Assembly (NCBI RefSeq): GCF_020923435.1
Contig: NZ_CP087263.1
Coordinates: forward strand, 3,863,970-3,927,969
Source of the DNA: Brevibacillus humidisoli
Lineage (GTDB): Bacteria; Bacillota; Bacilli; Brevibacillales; Brevibacillaceae
Reading direction: 5' to 3'
DNA length: 64,000 nt
A program made the position numbers and the translations under genes. The stretch's first letter is position 1. Each line of letters begins with the position of its first letter. The notes beneath the pieces are model-generated. The model ran no database searches. It saw only the letters and a program-made list of their open reading frames with translations, and was not told the DNA's origin. This document shows, piece by piece, positions 16,762 through 25,540 of this stretch.

Positions 16762-18650
16762 TTACTGTTTGTCAACAGTGATAGTGATGTTGTCTTCTGC
16801 TAACGGGTTGGTTGCTTGATCTTGTGCATCACTGCCGTCCAGCAGTTTCAACTCGATTAGAGTATCGTCAGCTACTTGATCTGGTGTGATCGGATTAGTT
16901 AGTGTCAGATCAAACTCATTATCATCTGTGGCTGAACCTGCGACCGAAGCAACTGCGGTAATCGCATTCTTAACTCCATCGACATATACTTCAAAGTCGT
17001 CTCCAGAGCCAGCAGCTACTTCAATCTCATTGTGTCTCATTACTTCAGAGAACGTTACACGAATAGTGTCCCCATCAACCAATTCGGCAGAAACTAGTTC
17101 GGGTTTTACATTCTCGTTGAGTCCCTGTGTGGTAGAATCCTCGTCAATAGCTACGTCATTTTTACCCTTGACAGCACTGCTGATTACAAATTCACGATTA
17201 CCAGAGGTAGTTAATTCTCCATCTGCAATAGTAAGTTTAACTAATGTCTCATCTCCAACAAACACAGCATCTTCAAAGACATTTAGTCCATCAATGGAGT
17301 AGTTCGATACATCAATCGCAGATGGACCCATTTCAGCATCATACTTGACATAGATTGTGTTTAGAGGAACATTAGCAGGCCCACCGTCTCCGCTTGCATC
17401 ATCACCTGGGATGTAAATCGCACTTACATCTGGTTTCGACGCATTGTCATTCGCTTCTAAGGTGAATGAAATTTCAAGATCATCAGAAGCTGCATTTGCA
17501 CCGTCAGAAATACCAGCAGCAGGAATGGTTAGATTATACGCACCAGCTTCAAATCCTGTTACTTTGATTTTTAACACTTCATCGGTTGCAGTAACATCTG
17601 TACCCTCGTTTATAGCAGCGGTATCCACATTCTTAACGATGTTGTTGGCTGTGACATAAGTGCCGGTAATATCTTGACCTTGAGCTGCAGCTTGATCAAC
17701 GTCCTCATTAAAGGTCAATACTACGAAAGTATCGCTACCGATCACCTTTACCTCTGTATTCAACAGCTCAGGCGCGTCAGCTTGGAAGCTTACGGCTTTT
17801 GTATAGGTGTCCCCACTGTTGTTATATGGATCACTATACCCAGAAATTACTACAGACTCTATCGAGTCACCAGCAGGTTCAGCAGAACCCAATGCAACCG
17901 TAAGTGTGTTAGTGTCTTCATCAAATGATTGCGCTCCGTCTGCTGTAATTCCTCCAACTGTAACAGTAGCGAAGGTGGTTGTGCCAGCCAGTTTTTCATT
18001 AAACTCAATAACCAATGTGTCTCTGTCAATCGCTTTGACGGATACAACTTCTGGAGGTGTAGTGTCCTCTTCAAGTACATTTACATCTTCGGAGGTTGGG
18101 TTCGGGCTAATAAAGTTTCCAGACTGGTCTTTTGCACCAACTACTTCAACAGTGTACACCTTGTTGCTGGTTAGACCTGTTAATTCAAGATAATTTTCAC
18201 CAGCATTGAAAGTGGTAAGATTATAATCAACACCATTTGACAGCAGAGTTGAGCCATCATATACCTTTACACTTCCAAGAACGGAAAGCTCCTCAGTAAA
18301 GTATACACGTGCAGTTCCAGCCGCTGGATAGCTTACTTCTTTAAATTGTGGCTTTGTCGTGTCACTGAAGGTAATTGTTTTTGTAAATACCTCAGTCTTA
18401 ACAGAGCCATCACTTTCAAGAGCAATAGGCAAAACGTTAATTGCAAAAGTAGTGTTGTTAGAAATTGCGTTTTGAAGCGCCAATTCAACTGTCTTGCCGT
18501 CTTCTAACAACGTAGGTGTGATGGTACCAGCATTGAAGCCGTTAATTGAGTAGTTAGCGGCATTCTCGGCACCATTTGTGCCACCACCAGCTTCTACTTC
18601 TTTACTAAACACTACTTGCAGCTTCTTAGCGTTAATAGCACTTAACGTTA
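16762..18650 (-). pseudogene. Outer-wall-protein-like gene lacking its 5' part
   Basis: Encodes the C-terminal 620 or so residues of a surface protein built of bacterial Ig-like (SbsA/SbsC-type) repeats: VISGYSDPYNN, VRVTFSEVM-like strands, VVVFSKEV. In-frame coding upstream of the first ATG (18612) reads VTLSAINAKKLQVVFSKEVE, which equals VESVSAINATQVEVVFSVEV inside the full gene at 43512-45845. The signal peptide and N-terminal domain are therefore missing. The junction lies near 18645, directly next to the terminator of the following minus-strand gene. Repeats have diverged well from the full gene, so this is an old copy, not a recent one. Confidence 0.85.
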
Positions 18651-18660
18651 CAAAAAATCA

Positions 18661-18684
18661 AAAACCGCATAATGACGCGGTTTG
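18661..18684 (-). terminator. Terminator of GyrI-like gene
   Basis: AACCGCGTCATTATGCGGTT on the minus strand, then TTTGATTTTTT. Confidence 0.75.
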
Positions 18685-18800
18685 TTGAGGACTGAATAGA
18701 GTTTGCGTGCAATAACAAAACAAGCATAAACATTACCAAACTAGTACAGTTGATGTATTGTCCGATTGTCCGATAATACACTTGAGAATCATATCACAAT

Positions 18801-19646
18801 TTACTCTGGTCGGTTTAAACGATCAATATTAAACTTAGCATTCTTAGCATCACCAATTTTTAACCAATTCCATCCTTCTTCATTTAAAGTTTCATGTGTG
18901 GAAACGACTGTCCAATCCAAGCTGGAGTCAAAAATGTATAAATCAGAAGGAAAATCCGTTAATTTATTCATTAATTCTTGAAACGGCATTTTAAAAATAT
19001 ACGTTCTACCCATTGTATATGTAAACGGTGACGTACCATCCCAAAAAAAGAAAACCTCCTGGTTAAGATCCATGCCATACTTTACGTCTTCAAAACAAAC
19101 AACCGCAAAACCTGATTTTAATACATCCCAAAGGTACCCATACCCTTGGAGATAGTCTTGATAATAGCTCTTTTTCTTTTGCTCTTCCAAATTACAAAAA
19201 GTACGAATATATTTTTTTCTTAAGCGTAACGATTCTTCCCGGGAGAGGCTTGGTAGCAGATTTATACGTAATTCGTAATCTTTTATAGGAACATAGAGGT
19301 CAACCCGCTTTTTTATACCCTCTTGAAAATGGTGCACTTCAAACCAATATCCAATGGTCGCATAGGAGTCGGTCTGTTCTATTTCACTGATCTGCTCTTT
19401 TGGAAAAACCGCATACTCTCCAGTTGGAATTGTTATTTCTTTTAAACCTTGCTCTACTCCATCCACATGGGATACTTGTTTTCCGATCATGTAGTAATAT
19501 TCGTCATGGATTTTATAAACTGTATCATTATCTACAGTGTTGTTTATACTTAACTGCTGATAACAATATTGGTCAACCTCAGTTTTCTTGTCGCACAAAA
19601 CCCCCACTATTTTTATCGAGTCCATCCGTTTTATTTGCAAAGTCAT
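18801..19646 (-). CDS. GyrI-like effector-binding domain protein with unknown C-terminal domain
   Basis: 281 residues; ATG 19646 follows a GGGGTG site. Residues 1-130 have the GyrI/BmrR effector-binding pattern (IKRMDSIKIVGVLCDKK, the VSHVDGVEQGLKEITIPTGEY strand pair, QTDSYATIGYWFEVHHFQE), with YEL ending the strand. The rest (about 150 residues, RLRKKYIRTFCNLEEQKKKS, VCFEDVKYGMDLNQEVFFFW) resembles no family I can name; it has one WDGTSPFTYTMGRTYIF block that may form a second ligand pocket. No DNA-binding domain is present, so it probably binds a small molecule without regulating transcription itself. Composition is AT-richer than the tail genes, fitting transfer. Confidence 0.6.
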   Translation of the reverse strand: MTLQIKRMDSIKIVGVLCDKKTEVDQYCYQQLSINNTVDNDTVYKIHDEYYYMIGKQVSHVDGVEQGLKEITIPTGEYAVFPKEQISEIEQTDSYATIGYWFEVHHFQEGIKKRVDLYVPIKDYELRINLLPSLSREESLRLRKKYIRTFCNLEEQKKKSYYQDYLQGYGYLWDVLKSGFAVVCFEDVKYGMDLNQEVFFFWDGTSPFTYTMGRTYIFKMPFQELMNKLTDFPSDLYIFDSSLDWTVVSTHETLNEEGWNWLKIGDAKNAKFNIDRLNRPE

Positions 19647-19684
19647 AATAGCACCCCTGATACACATTAGATATATTGGAGCAC

Positions 19685-19724
19685 AAAAACAGGCAACCGT
19701 TACACGATTGAATGGTGCCTGTTT
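19685..19724. terminator. Terminator-like inverted repeat
   Basis: AAAACAGGCAACC pairs with GGTGCCTGTTTT (one mismatch) across a 14-base loop, with T-rich ends on both strands. Confidence 0.65.
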
Positions 19725-19732
19725 TCTGTGCT

Positions 19733-19960
19733 TTAGTCAAGTCCAGGTATTCCAATAATGGAAATGATGCCCTTTACTCTGCTTTCCAAATGACACAATT
19801 CGCTCACATCAATCCATTCAAAGTCATCATTGACCACTTTGATCTGCTTATTTGTGGCAGCCCCACATCGACCGTATCCCCCAACGGGAGCAATGCTACA
19901 CGGTGACGGCGTAGTCATTCCTGGATTCGATATTGCATATTCGCTGTTCATCCACCGCTA
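19733..19960 (-). pseudogene. Broken YolD-like gene
   Basis: Pieces NDYAVTV in one frame and AATNKQIKVVNDDFEWIDVS plus ELCHLE in another match the YolD-like protein at 843-1208 (DYAVTV, DATNQQIKIVNDEGTEWIDM). The stretch between them is deleted and the N-terminus is absent. With the intact copy at the left end it suggests that each unit once had a YolD gene at its outer edge. Confidence 0.7.
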
Positions 19961-20041
19961 AGAACGGTTTCGGGGCTATCCCAAGTACAGCTTCTCTGAT
20001 GCTTTGTCAGGGGGAGGTATGGAGAATAATTGGCCTTATCC

Positions 20042-20074
20042 AAAAAAATGACCCGCCTCTAGATGAGAGACGGG
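20042..20074 (-). terminator. Terminator of the macrodomain operon
   Basis: On the minus strand CCCGTCTC...GAGGCGGG is followed by TCATTTTTTT, a few bases past the stop of the macrodomain gene. Confidence 0.85.
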
Positions 20075-20086
20075 CAAACCTTGGTG

Positions 20087-21130
20087 TCAGTCTGTTGTGG
20101 GCATAACATCAGCCTTTCTAAGATGCTCAAGGGCTTTTTTTATGTGGCTCTCTGTAAAAGTCCGCTTTTTGCGGGGACTCCATTGATGAACTTCGTAAAC
20201 GACCTTGTCTGGAGAGTCAGCAATCCCCGGCTTTTCTTTCACCACCCAGTGAACCGTCGCCAATAATTCCATGCCGTATGGGGTTTCAAATCCTCTAATG
20301 ATTTCCTTTACGTGATCCAGTCTTCGCAGGGACTCTCCTTCATTCGCCAGAAAGTCCTTAGCCTCTTCCGCCGCATGGGGAAGTACGTATATTTCCGCAT
20401 CCTTGCTTCTGTCACCATACCCTCGAATATAATGCCCTTCTAATGCTTGGAGGACGTGATTCAAATTTTCCGCATAGGGGCCGTAGTAGAACCGCACAAA
20501 TTTTAGTCTTAATTCTTCCCCCACTTCTTGCAAAAAATAAGCCAGTTTCTGAATCTCCAGCAGGGACAGGCGATACCCTGGCAAAGCGTACTCCTTCATA
20601 AGTGAGAGAAACAGAGCGCGAGCTTTAGTCATTCTTGGTTTTTTTGTGCCGATCTTCATGGCGTCAGGTGCAGGACTCCCGGAGGGTACATACAGCTCAA
20701 CATATACATCTGAAAGTGGCGCAAACGCATTTTCGATTCTCGGACGCACTACATTCCAATCAAGTCCGCCATTGCCGCATCCCAAAGGAGGAATCGCGAT
20801 TGATTTAATGTTGAGGGTCTTCACTTCTTGAACCAGTGCTGTTAACCCTGCATCGATATCCTCTAGCCTGGATGCCTCTTTCCAGTGCCTTTTTGTCGGA
20901 AAATTGATGATGTACTTGGGATTCCACAAAAAACCGGTCATGACGGTAAGCATCTTGCCGGGTTGCACGCCACCAACCCTGCACGCCTTCACATATTCGG
21001 TGAAATTATCGGGGAAGGCCTGCTTAAATTGTAAAGCAATCCCCTTACCCATAACCCCGACACAGTTGACCGTATTGACCAGCGCTTCCACATCTGCTTC
21101 AAGAAGGTTTCCTCTTTTGTATTCAATCAC
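20087..21130 (-). CDS. darG: DarG-type macrodomain DNA ADP-ribosyl glycohydrolase (antitoxin), no DarT adjacent
   Basis: About 347 residues, the usual DarG length. The GTG at 21130 is preferred over ATG 21139 because AAAGGATG then has normal spacing and the product begins IEYKRGNLLEAD. The macrodomain (1-155) shows GNLLEADVEALVNTVNCVG, GVMGKGIALQFKQAFP, and AIPPLGCGNGGLDW, the loops that hold ADP-ribose. The C-terminal domain has RLSLLEIQKLAYFLQEVGE, FYYGPYAENLNHVLQALEG and GMELLATVHWVV, as in full-length DarG. DarG removes the ADP-ribose that DarT places on thymidine in single-stranded DNA. Here darT is missing; the two genes upstream encode an XRE-ImmA protein and an unknown protein. Confidence 0.85.
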   Translation of the reverse strand: MIEYKRGNLLEADVEALVNTVNCVGVMGKGIALQFKQAFPDNFTEYVKACRVGGVQPGKMLTVMTGFLWNPKYIINFPTKRHWKEASRLEDIDAGLTALVQEVKTLNIKSIAIPPLGCGNGGLDWNVVRPRIENAFAPLSDVYVELYVPSGSPAPDAMKIGTKKPRMTKARALFLSLMKEYALPGYRLSLLEIQKLAYFLQEVGEELRLKFVRFYYGPYAENLNHVLQALEGHYIRGYGDRSKDAEIYVLPHAAEEAKDFLANEGESLRRLDHVKEIIRGFETPYGMELLATVHWVVKEKPGIADSPDKVVYEVHQWSPRKKRTFTESHIKKALEHLRKADVMPTTD

Positions 21131-21152
21131 CTGGATCATCCTTTAGTAAAAA

Positions 21153-22307
21153 TTATCTGGGTCTCAAATGAATGATCTTAGCAGATGGTCCTGTTTCTCG
21201 TTCGGTTAAGTAACCATCAGGGAAATTGGCTACTTCTTCAATCTCCTTGGCAGACAATCCAATTTCCGACACGAGATCTGACTTACCTTTCACATTGTGC
21301 TCAAGCAATAATTCTATGGCTTGTTTCAATGCAATAGGTTCTTCTAAGGGCGTTTCAGCATCTAATGGTTCCCTTTTCGTCATTCCTAGTGCATTCATCT
21401 TTTTTCGTAGATAGAGGGCTTGATAGTCACTAATGATCCCCAATTCTTCCGCACGATAAATCATAGCACCTATTGAGACATTCCATCGTTTTTTCAGTGA
21501 TATAAAATGATCCAGCGAACTCGAGAATATTTCCTGGGGGAAAGAGTTATAAGGAAGCAGGAATGCTGAAGCAAACCGATGAGCTTCCTTTTCCATCCGT
21601 TTGTAGTTTTCTTTTTTCTTGAACTCCTCTAATGTTATCGAGGAGTGAAGAATCAGATGCCCTAACTCATGGGCCAAATTAAATCTTGAGCGAACAGCGG
21701 ATTGTTCATCGTTTCCCAGTAAGATATATGGTCGTTCTCCCTCATTCCATAGAGAACACGCATCAATTTTGTAGTTCATCAAGCGTGCTCGAGCAATGAT
21801 GACCCCTTTTTTCTCCAACAACCGAATAAGGTTGGTGATAGGACCGTTTCCTAATCCCCAACGCCTTCTGACCTCTAACGCAATATCATCAATATCATTG
21901 AAATTGGTTTCCACAAAATGAGACGTAGTGTTAACCTTAGGTATATCTAATGCTGGGAAGTCTAATATACTCTCCAGATAACAATGCACATCTCTAAGCC
22001 AGTTTATTTTTGTTTGATGTATCTTTTTAGATTTTACTGAAGCTGCCGCTATTGATCTGAAGTAAACAATCCCATCCCTTTTTTCTTCGATGGGCCTTAG
22101 AAAGAATGAAAGGGGAAGATTTAATACGTATGTTATTCTATCTAAAACATTATGTGCGGGCACTGCTTTTCCCTTTTCATATTTCGATACAGCTTGGTGC
22201 GTGACTCCAATTTTCTCAGCCAATTCCACTAAGGTTAATCCCCTGGCCTCGCGACCTTCTTTCAACCTTTCTGGAACGAAGCTAGAAAATTGCTTCCTGT
22301 TCTTCAC
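21153..22307 (-). CDS. XRE-family regulator fused to ImmA/IrrE metallopeptidase
   Basis: 384 residues, GTG start overlapping the upstream stop (GTGA). Residues 10-70 form an XRE helix-turn-helix (LKEGREARGLTLVELAEKIG, VTHQAVSKYEKGKAVPAH). After a linker, the peptidase has RFNLAHELGHLILHS with the HExxH zinc site and a third ligand region EKEAHRFASAFLLP. The last 90 residues are helical. Proteins of this plan act as protease-type derepressors or as antitoxin partners (RmrA of RosmerTA is, as I recall, of this type). It is 22 bases upstream of the macrodomain gene and probably represses its own promoter. Confidence 0.85.
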   Translation of the reverse strand: MKNRKQFSSFVPERLKEGREARGLTLVELAEKIGVTHQAVSKYEKGKAVPAHNVLDRITYVLNLPLSFFLRPIEEKRDGIVYFRSIAAASVKSKKIHQTKINWLRDVHCYLESILDFPALDIPKVNTTSHFVETNFNDIDDIALEVRRRWGLGNGPITNLIRLLEKKGVIIARARLMNYKIDACSLWNEGERPYILLGNDEQSAVRSRFNLAHELGHLILHSSITLEEFKKKENYKRMEKEAHRFASAFLLPYNSFPQEIFSSSLDHFISLKKRWNVSIGAMIYRAEELGIISDYQALYLRKKMNALGMTKREPLDAETPLEEPIALKQAIELLLEHNVKGKSDLVSEIGLSAKEIEEVANFPDGYLTERETGPSAKIIHLRPR

Positions 22308-22960
22308 TCATTTTGCACTCCTTGAACAAAACGCTTAAAACTGACTAAGCGTTCCTCCATGTTGGCATCATCTTCGATCTGAATATCATTATTTTGCACC
22401 AAATGCTTTTCTTTTAGCAAGTTGATACGGTCAATCCATTCCTTCTTACCCGGGATACCAAGCATGATAAAATCCGGTTCCACATTTCCATACCCATGGG
22501 TAAGGAGTAAATATCTTTTCTCTTGTAGAATGTTATATTGATTCACTTCGCCGAAATAGTCGATAAACAACTGATTCAGATTCAGTTCCTGATACTTCTT
22601 GCGAAAAAAAGCTGGTCTTGCTATACGATTAGGGCTACGAGTTTGACTGATGGTAATAATCGCTCGATTCGTCAGTAATTCAAGGTGTCGCGCAGTCTTA
22701 TTCTTGTTGTAACTTAAACGATATTGAAGATTAAGTTTTCCTTCATCGATGGCTTTCTTAAACATGAATTGAATAGCTATAGGTTTAAGATAACCAACAT
22801 GAGCATGGCCAATTTCCCAGTTCAAGAAGTCAGAATTATGTACTGCCTGATAAGCAAGCGAATAGCTACTACGGATGATTGGAACAATACTCGCTCGAAC
22901 TTTAAGCGGAATTTGTTGGTTGATAAAATCCTCCGCAATTTCAGGAACTACTACCTTCAC
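22304..22960 (-). CDS. Unknown protein, first gene of XRE-ImmA/macrodomain operon
   Basis: 218 residues from GTG 22960, placed seven bases after AAGAGGTG; an apparent longer frame up to 23023 overlaps the promoter and is not used. Mixed alpha/beta, soluble, no known catalytic motif that I can see. Notable segments are VPEIAEDFINQQIPLKVRAS, NWEIGHAHVGYLKPIAIQFM, QTRSPNRIARPAFFRKKY and THGYGNVEPDFIMLGIPGKK. It lacks the DarT hallmarks. Position before an XRE-ImmA gene with a 4-base overlap suggests the toxin or effector half of a RosmerTA-like pair, which is inference. Confidence 0.7.
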   Translation of the reverse strand: MKVVVPEIAEDFINQQIPLKVRASIVPIIRSSYSLAYQAVHNSDFLNWEIGHAHVGYLKPIAIQFMFKKAIDEGKLNLQYRLSYNKNKTARHLELLTNRAIITISQTRSPNRIARPAFFRKKYQELNLNQLFIDYFGEVNQYNILQEKRYLLLTHGYGNVEPDFIMLGIPGKKEWIDRINLLKEKHLVQNNDIQIEDDANMEERLVSFKRFVQGVQNE

Positions 22961-22985
22961 CGGCAAACACCTCTTGACAAATGTT

Positions 22986-23025
22986 GTTGCAACCATATTA
23001 CCTAAATCATTGGAATTTTGCAACC
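22986..23025 (-). promoter_or_regulatory. Operon promoter with two operator repeats
   Basis: Minus strand: TTGCAA (23018-23023), 17-base spacer, TAATAT (22995-23000). The plus-strand 8-mer TTGCAACC occurs at 22987-22994 and 23018-23025, 31 bases apart (about three helix turns). One copy covers the -35 box and the other the transcription start. This fits dimer binding by the XRE protein and autorepression. Confidence 0.75.
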
Positions 23026-23205
23026 GAAATTACAAGGGCAAAGTCCTTGTAATCGAGCTCACAGAGTAGCCGCTAGTTGCTACCTGTAGAGTTATCTCTT
23101 GGTCTTTTCGTATCCAGCTATACTTTTCGATGTCTGACAAATCAATCTAGTTCGCTACAAACACGTCATCTTTCTTGCTAATTGACTAAACCCAAACAGC
23201 AACGC

Positions 23206-23237
23206 CTCAGCAACGCAATTCTGGTCTGCTGAGGTGT
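23206..23237. terminator. Hairpin in gene-poor region
   Basis: CCTCAGCA pairs with TGCTGAGG over a 14-base loop. A minus-strand fragment reading ANVAVGGAMQVLWEIDREEY stops just to its right; the parent gene is not recognised. Confidence 0.45.
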
Positions 23238-23352
23238 CACTCAATATATTCCTCTCTGTCAATCTCCCAGAGCACCTGCATGGCACCACCTACGGCTACG
23301 TTCGCCTTGCAGGGAAAAACAATAAACGCCAAAGATTTTCACCAGTAAGCCG

Positions 23353-23500
23353 TTAATCCCTGATCATCGACCGCGGAATGGGAATCATCCGCATGTACTG
23401 AAGCATCTATCCGGTATGCACGGCTTCGTGATAAGCCATCCGCATCAGAAAATCACCCAGACTGCGTACATAGCCAATTTTGTTCGCTTGTGTAACAGAG
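23353..23500 (-). pseudogene. DinB-family remnant
   Basis: Minus-strand translation gives IGYVRSLGDFLMRMAYHEAVHTG, a TAG, then MLQYMRMIPIPRSMIRD and a natural stop. This is the C-terminal helix pair of a DinB/YfiT-like protein, including the HEAVHTGQ-type metal ligand region. The rest of the gene cannot be seen. The remainder of 23026-23730 holds no gene. Confidence 0.6.
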
Positions 23501-23681
23501 CCATTTTTTGTATCATGGAATTATCCGAACGCCGGTAGGCTGGCCTTTGAACGAGTGTGCCCCTTGCTCATGTGATGATTCCGAGGAAGGGGTTTTAATC
23601 TTTATAGGAGAAGTTCCGGCGGTAAGGTCTGATGTTTTGGAAGTACAAAAGATATTGGGTTGTTGAGACTGGCTATTAAAT

Positions 23682-23709
23682 ATCATGGACCTGTGGTTTC
23701 CACAGGTCT
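23682..23709 (+). terminator. Terminator or leader hairpin before lipoprotein gene
   Basis: GACCTGTGG/CCACAGGTC followed by TCTTTAT, 22 bases before the GTG of the lipoprotein gene. Confidence 0.6.
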
Positions 23710-23730
23710 CTTTATATCAGGAGGACTTCC

Positions 23731-24339
23731 GTGAAAAGACTGTTCACTTGCTTGATAATGATCATTTTGATCATTTTGTTATCGGCGATCACAGGTTGTA
23801 GTGTGGACAAAGATCACTCTACTAGAGGTAACGAGCCAATGGATTTACACAACAAGGAACTTTCCGACATTGAAGATAAAATAAAAACGTCAAGCTTTTC
23901 ATCAACCTTGCCAACTTCATACAATATATCCGTAAACATTAGTCTGAAACAAGAAGAGATGGATCGAATTATCTACGAAGTGACAGTCGATGAAGCGAAA
24001 CAGATGATGAAAGACGTTACGTTAAGCGCTCATCTTGATCCTGACATGGCATTGAAGCTTAAAACGAGTAATGTATTTTTCACCAATATATTTGATATTG
24101 ATACATACCCCGATCGATTTCTACTTAAACCAGGTGGGGAAATAAAGGGCGTACAACTGTTTAGAGGATTTATCCTTGATCCCCAAGCGCTTGACCAGTC
24201 TTTCGTTGATCTCTACGAAACGGTTTATGTAAAGGTGTCTTGGAAATCAAGCGATCATACATTGCACACAGAATACTTTAAGATTAAAGGAACATCTAAC
24301 GAAGAAATAACGGAATACATTCAAGAAAAGGCTAACTAA
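23731..24339 (+). CDS. Putative lipoprotein of unknown function
   Basis: 202 residues from GTG, with CAGGAGG nine bases upstream. The signal peptide is MKRLFTCLIMIILIILL, then LSAITGC, a valid lipobox with the lipidated cysteine at residue 23. The mature part begins with a polar linker and then a beta-rich domain (YNISVNISLKQEEMDRIIYE, YETVYVKVSWKSSDHTLH, YFKIKGTSNEEITEYI). It should be anchored to the outer face of the cytoplasmic membrane. No family recognised. It is AT-rich and stands alone, in the opposite direction to the neighbouring lysis operon. Confidence 0.75.
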   Translation: MKRLFTCLIMIILIILLSAITGCSVDKDHSTRGNEPMDLHNKELSDIEDKIKTSSFSSTLPTSYNISVNISLKQEEMDRIIYEVTVDEAKQMMKDVTLSAHLDPDMALKLKTSNVFFTNIFDIDTYPDRFLLKPGGEIKGVQLFRGFILDPQALDQSFVDLYETVYVKVSWKSSDHTLHTEYFKIKGTSNEEITEYIQEKAN

Positions 24340-24359
24340 CTCTTCTTCTTTTGATTTCG

Positions 24360-24389
24360 AGGCCTCCAGCGATTTGGCTGAAGGCCTTC
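24360..24389. terminator. Shared terminator of lipoprotein and unit 2 lysis operon
   Basis: AGGCCTCCAGC pairs with GCTGAAGGCCT (one mismatch) between two converging genes, with T-rich sequence on the minus-strand 3' side. Confidence 0.65.
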
Positions 24390-24394
24390 ACACA

Positions 24395-25540
24395 CTACCT
24401 CGGAATCCCCGCCGCGTTCCGCAACGCACTAGCCGCATAATGTGCAGCATCCTGTACTTTCTTATCTGCGCTGGCGATCCAGAGCGCTCCCAAGACACCG
24501 ATCACCTTCTCGGCTGCCTCTCTATCCACAGCATTATCCACAGGCGGTGTGGATACTTTCGTGGCCAACAGGCCCGCCAGATAGTCCTTCACAATCGACT
24601 GCCCGTAATCAGCTGCGGGTGCCCACTTTCCGCCCAACTCCTCCACCGTCGGGGCCGTCCCTTCGATGGACGAGAAGTGCCGGGGGTCTACGATCTTGCC
24701 TGTGACTTCCACGCCAGCGTACAGTGCCAGATGTTGCAGGTGCGCCAGTACCCCGGTTTCATCGTCTGGAAACTTTGCGTGTGCGTAGGGATCGCTGTTG
24801 GCTCCGCCTTGGGTCGTTTTCAGCCCACACCAGTTGTGGTGATCGCGTGTGACCACGCCGCCGAAACGCCCAAACGCCGTTTCCTTGGCCGCTTGCGCAT
24901 ACGCTACTTCTGCCCGGATGCCCATCTCCGCCCCAAGTCGCCAGTAGATTGGAGCCACGTCAATGAACGCTTGAGATGCCCCGCGGTTCCGCGCCCACTC
25001 TTGGGCTTGTTGTACGGTAGCTTGCGCCTGCCCTGCAATAGGCGTACCTTTCATGTGCCGCTGGACGCTGGCCATGAACTCTTCCCATCCATCGGGACGC
25101 GACCGGATCACATGCGGGCAGTTCTTCCCTGTCCAGTGGCTGTGTTGGACTACGGCATTCGGTCCAAGTCCAAACTGCCGCAAAAGAGAAGCGACCAATT
25201 CCGCAGCATTTGCTTCTGCTTTGGAACGGTCGCCGTCGCTGTTTTCGCATACCTCGATGCCGATTGATGTGCTGTTGCCTGGGCCATTGCCGTCTCCAGC
25301 GTGCCAGCCGATCTCATCAAGTGGCAGGTGCTGCACAATGCGGGTGTCGTCTACCGTGAAGTGCCAGGAGACAGGCCGACTCGCAGCGCTGTCTCCTTTC
25401 AGGTACCGGGCGTGCGCTAGTGCGTCAGCCCCGGCATTTGGGTTGGCCGTGTCGTGGACAGTGATGTACTTCGGTCCTGTCAGTTTTGTTCCTGGACGGT
25501 TTGGGCGGCCGGCCGGAATGAAATCCTGAATGATGTTCAC
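24395..25540 (-). CDS. Unit 2 endolysin: Amidase_2 plus glucosaminidase-like domain
   Basis: 381 residues. Residues 1-165 are a PGRP/Amidase_2 domain of the CwlA/XlyA type: KYITVHDTANPNAGADA with the first zinc histidine, VSWHFTVDD, GWHAGDGNGPGNSTSIGIE, and HSHWTGKNCPHVIRS with the remaining ligands. Residues from about 185 to 330 are the same glucosaminidase-like domain as in the unit 1 lysin (YAQAAKETAFGRFGG, HNWCGLKT, HFSSIEGTAPTVEELGG). The C-terminus is intact (AAHYAASALRNAAGIPR), showing what unit 1 lost by its 10-bp duplication. The start overlaps the holin stop. Confidence 0.9.
   Translation of the reverse strand: MNIIQDFIPAGRPNRPGTKLTGPKYITVHDTANPNAGADALAHARYLKGDSAASRPVSWHFTVDDTRIVQHLPLDEIGWHAGDGNGPGNSTSIGIEVCENSDGDRSKAEANAAELVASLLRQFGLGPNAVVQHSHWTGKNCPHVIRSRPDGWEEFMASVQRHMKGTPIAGQAQATVQQAQEWARNRGASQAFIDVAPIYWRLGAEMGIRAEVAYAQAAKETAFGRFGGVVTRDHHNWCGLKTTQGGANSDPYAHAKFPDDETGVLAHLQHLALYAGVEVTGKIVDPRHFSSIEGTAPTVEELGGKWAPAADYGQSIVKDYLAGLLATKVSTPPVDNAVDREAAEKVIGVLGALWIASADKKVQDAAHYAASALRNAAGIPR

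Noticed and set aside
22304-22960. Calling the first operon gene darT
   Set aside because: The N-terminal histidine and NLxSI-type motif and the later catalytic region of DarT are not visible, so the name is not supported.
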